Origin: an uncultured Eubacteriales bacterium
GTDB lineage: Bacteria > Bacillota > Clostridia > Christensenellales > UBA1242
Assembly: GCA_949096025.1 (NCBI GenBank)
Contig: CARXKP010000028.1
Coordinates: forward strand, 1-13,622
DNA: 13,622 nucleotides
Direction of reading: 5' to 3'
Numbering within the stretch: the first letter of the stretch is position 1; every line of letters begins with the position of its first letter. Under the pieces are notes generated by a model. That model saw only the letters and a list, made by a program, of their open reading frames with translations, made no database searches and was not told the origin of the DNA. Positions 12,563 through 13,622 of this stretch are shown here, in pieces. Position numbers and translations under genes: made by a program.

Positions 12563-13622
12563 ATGAAAAACAAAAAGTTTTTAAAATGTATTTGTTTAAC
12601 ATTTACCTTTTTTGTGTTTTTTTGTGGTATTTATCTTTTATCTAGCAATATATTTTATTTTGAACCAGATGTGGGGGATGTGAGCGATGGCGGAGCAGGA
12701 ACGGTTAAGATCTATGCTGCTTATTTAAAAGGTTCAAATACATCAACTTGTTATGCCCTAGGTGGAGGAGAAGTTAATGGATCTTCAGCTTCTAAGCACT
12801 CAGAAATTAGTTCGGGTAATAAATGGGGGTTGACATATTCTACTTACTGGGGTGGTGCTCCTAGTCCATATATCTGGGGAAAACCGAATGATGGTTACCA
12901 CGTTTATGCTATAAAAGAGAGTTATATTGCCTTAATTGATGGAAACTCCTATGATTACTCTTCTTGGAAAGATTTGCCCATTGAAAATGATAGTGATAAT
13001 TATGTAAGAACTCAAAAGAAGGTTGCGCACTATTTAACTACAACTTCTCATCAAGTTGTAATATTTCAGCCAAACCTATATACAATTACATATAGAAATA
13101 CATATAATTCCTCAGACTATTCTGTACAAGATGTAAGATATAATGATAATTATTCTTTACCGACAGAACCAACAAGAACTGGATATACTTTTCTTGGTTG
13201 GTATACTGGAGAAAATGGAACAGGTACACGTATAACTAGTGATAGTGTTAAAACCAGTGCAAGCTCACAAACACTTTACTCACATTGGCAACAGAATACA
13301 TATAATGTAGATGTAAATATATTAAGTCCAACAGGAATTCAAGACTATGCAAGTGGATCAATGACCTATTATAATAGTTATTCAGGAAACACATACTCAG
13401 GTCAAACAGACCAACCAGAGAATCTAATACATTACAATGGCTATATTAGAATATCCAACATATCACCTTCAAAAGGGATGTATGTATCAAGTGTAACAAA
13501 TAGTGGAGGTAGTAGTAAAGGAAGTATCAGCAAAAGTGGTAGTACATATACTTATACGTTTAAATATGGGGGTACTCCAAACGAAGGCTGGGATGATGAA
13601 ATAATAATTCAAATGGCTTGGC
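12563..13622 (+). CDS. Secreted InlB-type B-repeat surface protein (N-terminal part)
   Basis: This frame runs open to the window edge (353 codons visible), so the C-terminus is missing. AGGAGG (12551-12556) lies 6 bases before the ATG. Residues 1-30 form a signal peptide or anchor: a KNKKFLK start, then a hydrophobic core of about 20 residues (CICLTFTFFVFFCGIYLLSS). No proper lipobox is seen. Residues about 40-172 are unrecognised and rich in Ser, Tyr, Gly and Trp. Residues 173-242 match the Listeria-Bacteroides (InlB B) repeat: YTITYRNTY, then PTEPTRTGYTFLGWYTGENG, ending LYSHW. A Ser/Tyr/Asn-rich region follows. Such repeats are typical of exported adhesin-like proteins of gut Firmicutes. 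The function is inferred as surface interaction only; the cell-wall anchor, if any, would be beyond the window. Confidence 0.85.
   Translation, partial: MKNKKFLKCICLTFTFFVFFCGIYLLSSNIFYFEPDVGDVSDGGAGTVKIYAAYLKGSNTSTCYALGGGEVNGSSASKHSEISSGNKWGLTYSTYWGGAPSPYIWGKPNDGYHVYAIKESYIALIDGNSYDYSSWKDLPIENDSDNYVRTQKKVAHYLTTTSHQVVIFQPNLYTITYRNTYNSSDYSVQDVRYNDNYSLPTEPTRTGYTFLGWYTGENGTGTRITSDSVKTSASSQTLYSHWQQNTYNVDVNILSPTGIQDYASGSMTYYNSYSGNTYSGQTDQPENLIHYNGYIRISNISPSKGMYVSSVTNSGGSSKGSISKSGSTYTYTFKYGGTPNEGWDDEIIIQMAW

Overview
The window reads as chromosomal DNA of an AT-rich, Gram-positive-type bacterium of the Bacillota (Firmicutes), probably an anaerobic Clostridia-like lineage. The support is: strong AGGAGG-type ribosome binding sites, TTGACA/TATAAT promoters, short intrinsic terminators, the mcsA-mcsB-clpC arginine-phosphorylation/proteolysis operon, a long-form HPF, a TrxR-like flavoprotein with an altered NADPH domain, and an InlB-type B-repeat surface protein. 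TGA is used as a stop (mcsA) and Trp is TGG, so the code is standard. No tRNA, rRNA, CRISPR array, insertion sequence or phage gene was seen. No gene-free stretch exceeds about 225 bases.

Layout. (1) Positions 1-1575 hold two unrecognised soluble proteins, the first preceded by the tail of a frame that shares its IWNLDE motif. (2) Positions 1612-2610 hold the ribosomal protein operon rplM-rpsI, with a structured leader and a terminator. (3) Positions 2690-3604 encode a thioredoxin-reductase-like flavoprotein. It converges on dinB (Y-family polymerase, minus strand, 3639-4847), and the two share a bidirectional terminator. (4) dinB is divergent from a two-gene unit at 4880-7977: an apparent amidohydrolase-fold pseudoenzyme followed by tex. 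A perfect 10-bp dyad wraps the shared -10 region. (5) Positions 8125-11750 carry a compact mcsA-mcsB-clpC operon without ctsR. Its McsA is only 57 residues, a single zinc finger. (6) hpf (11807-12340) encodes a ribosome hibernation factor. (7) From 12563 to the end runs the N-terminal part of a secreted B-repeat protein. Its promoter has nine consecutive Gs between the -35 and -10 boxes.

Functional links. McsA/McsB tag proteins on arginine for ClpC-ClpP, Tex and HPF act on transcription/RNA and on idle ribosomes, and DinB is a damage-tolerance polymerase. The middle and right of the window are therefore rich in stress and maintenance functions. The most noteworthy points are the G9 tract in the surface-protein promoter (candidate phase variation), the minimal McsA in a ctsR-less operon, the amidohydrolase that seems to have lost its metal ligands, the dyad operator between dinB and that gene, and the reductase lacking NADPH motifs.
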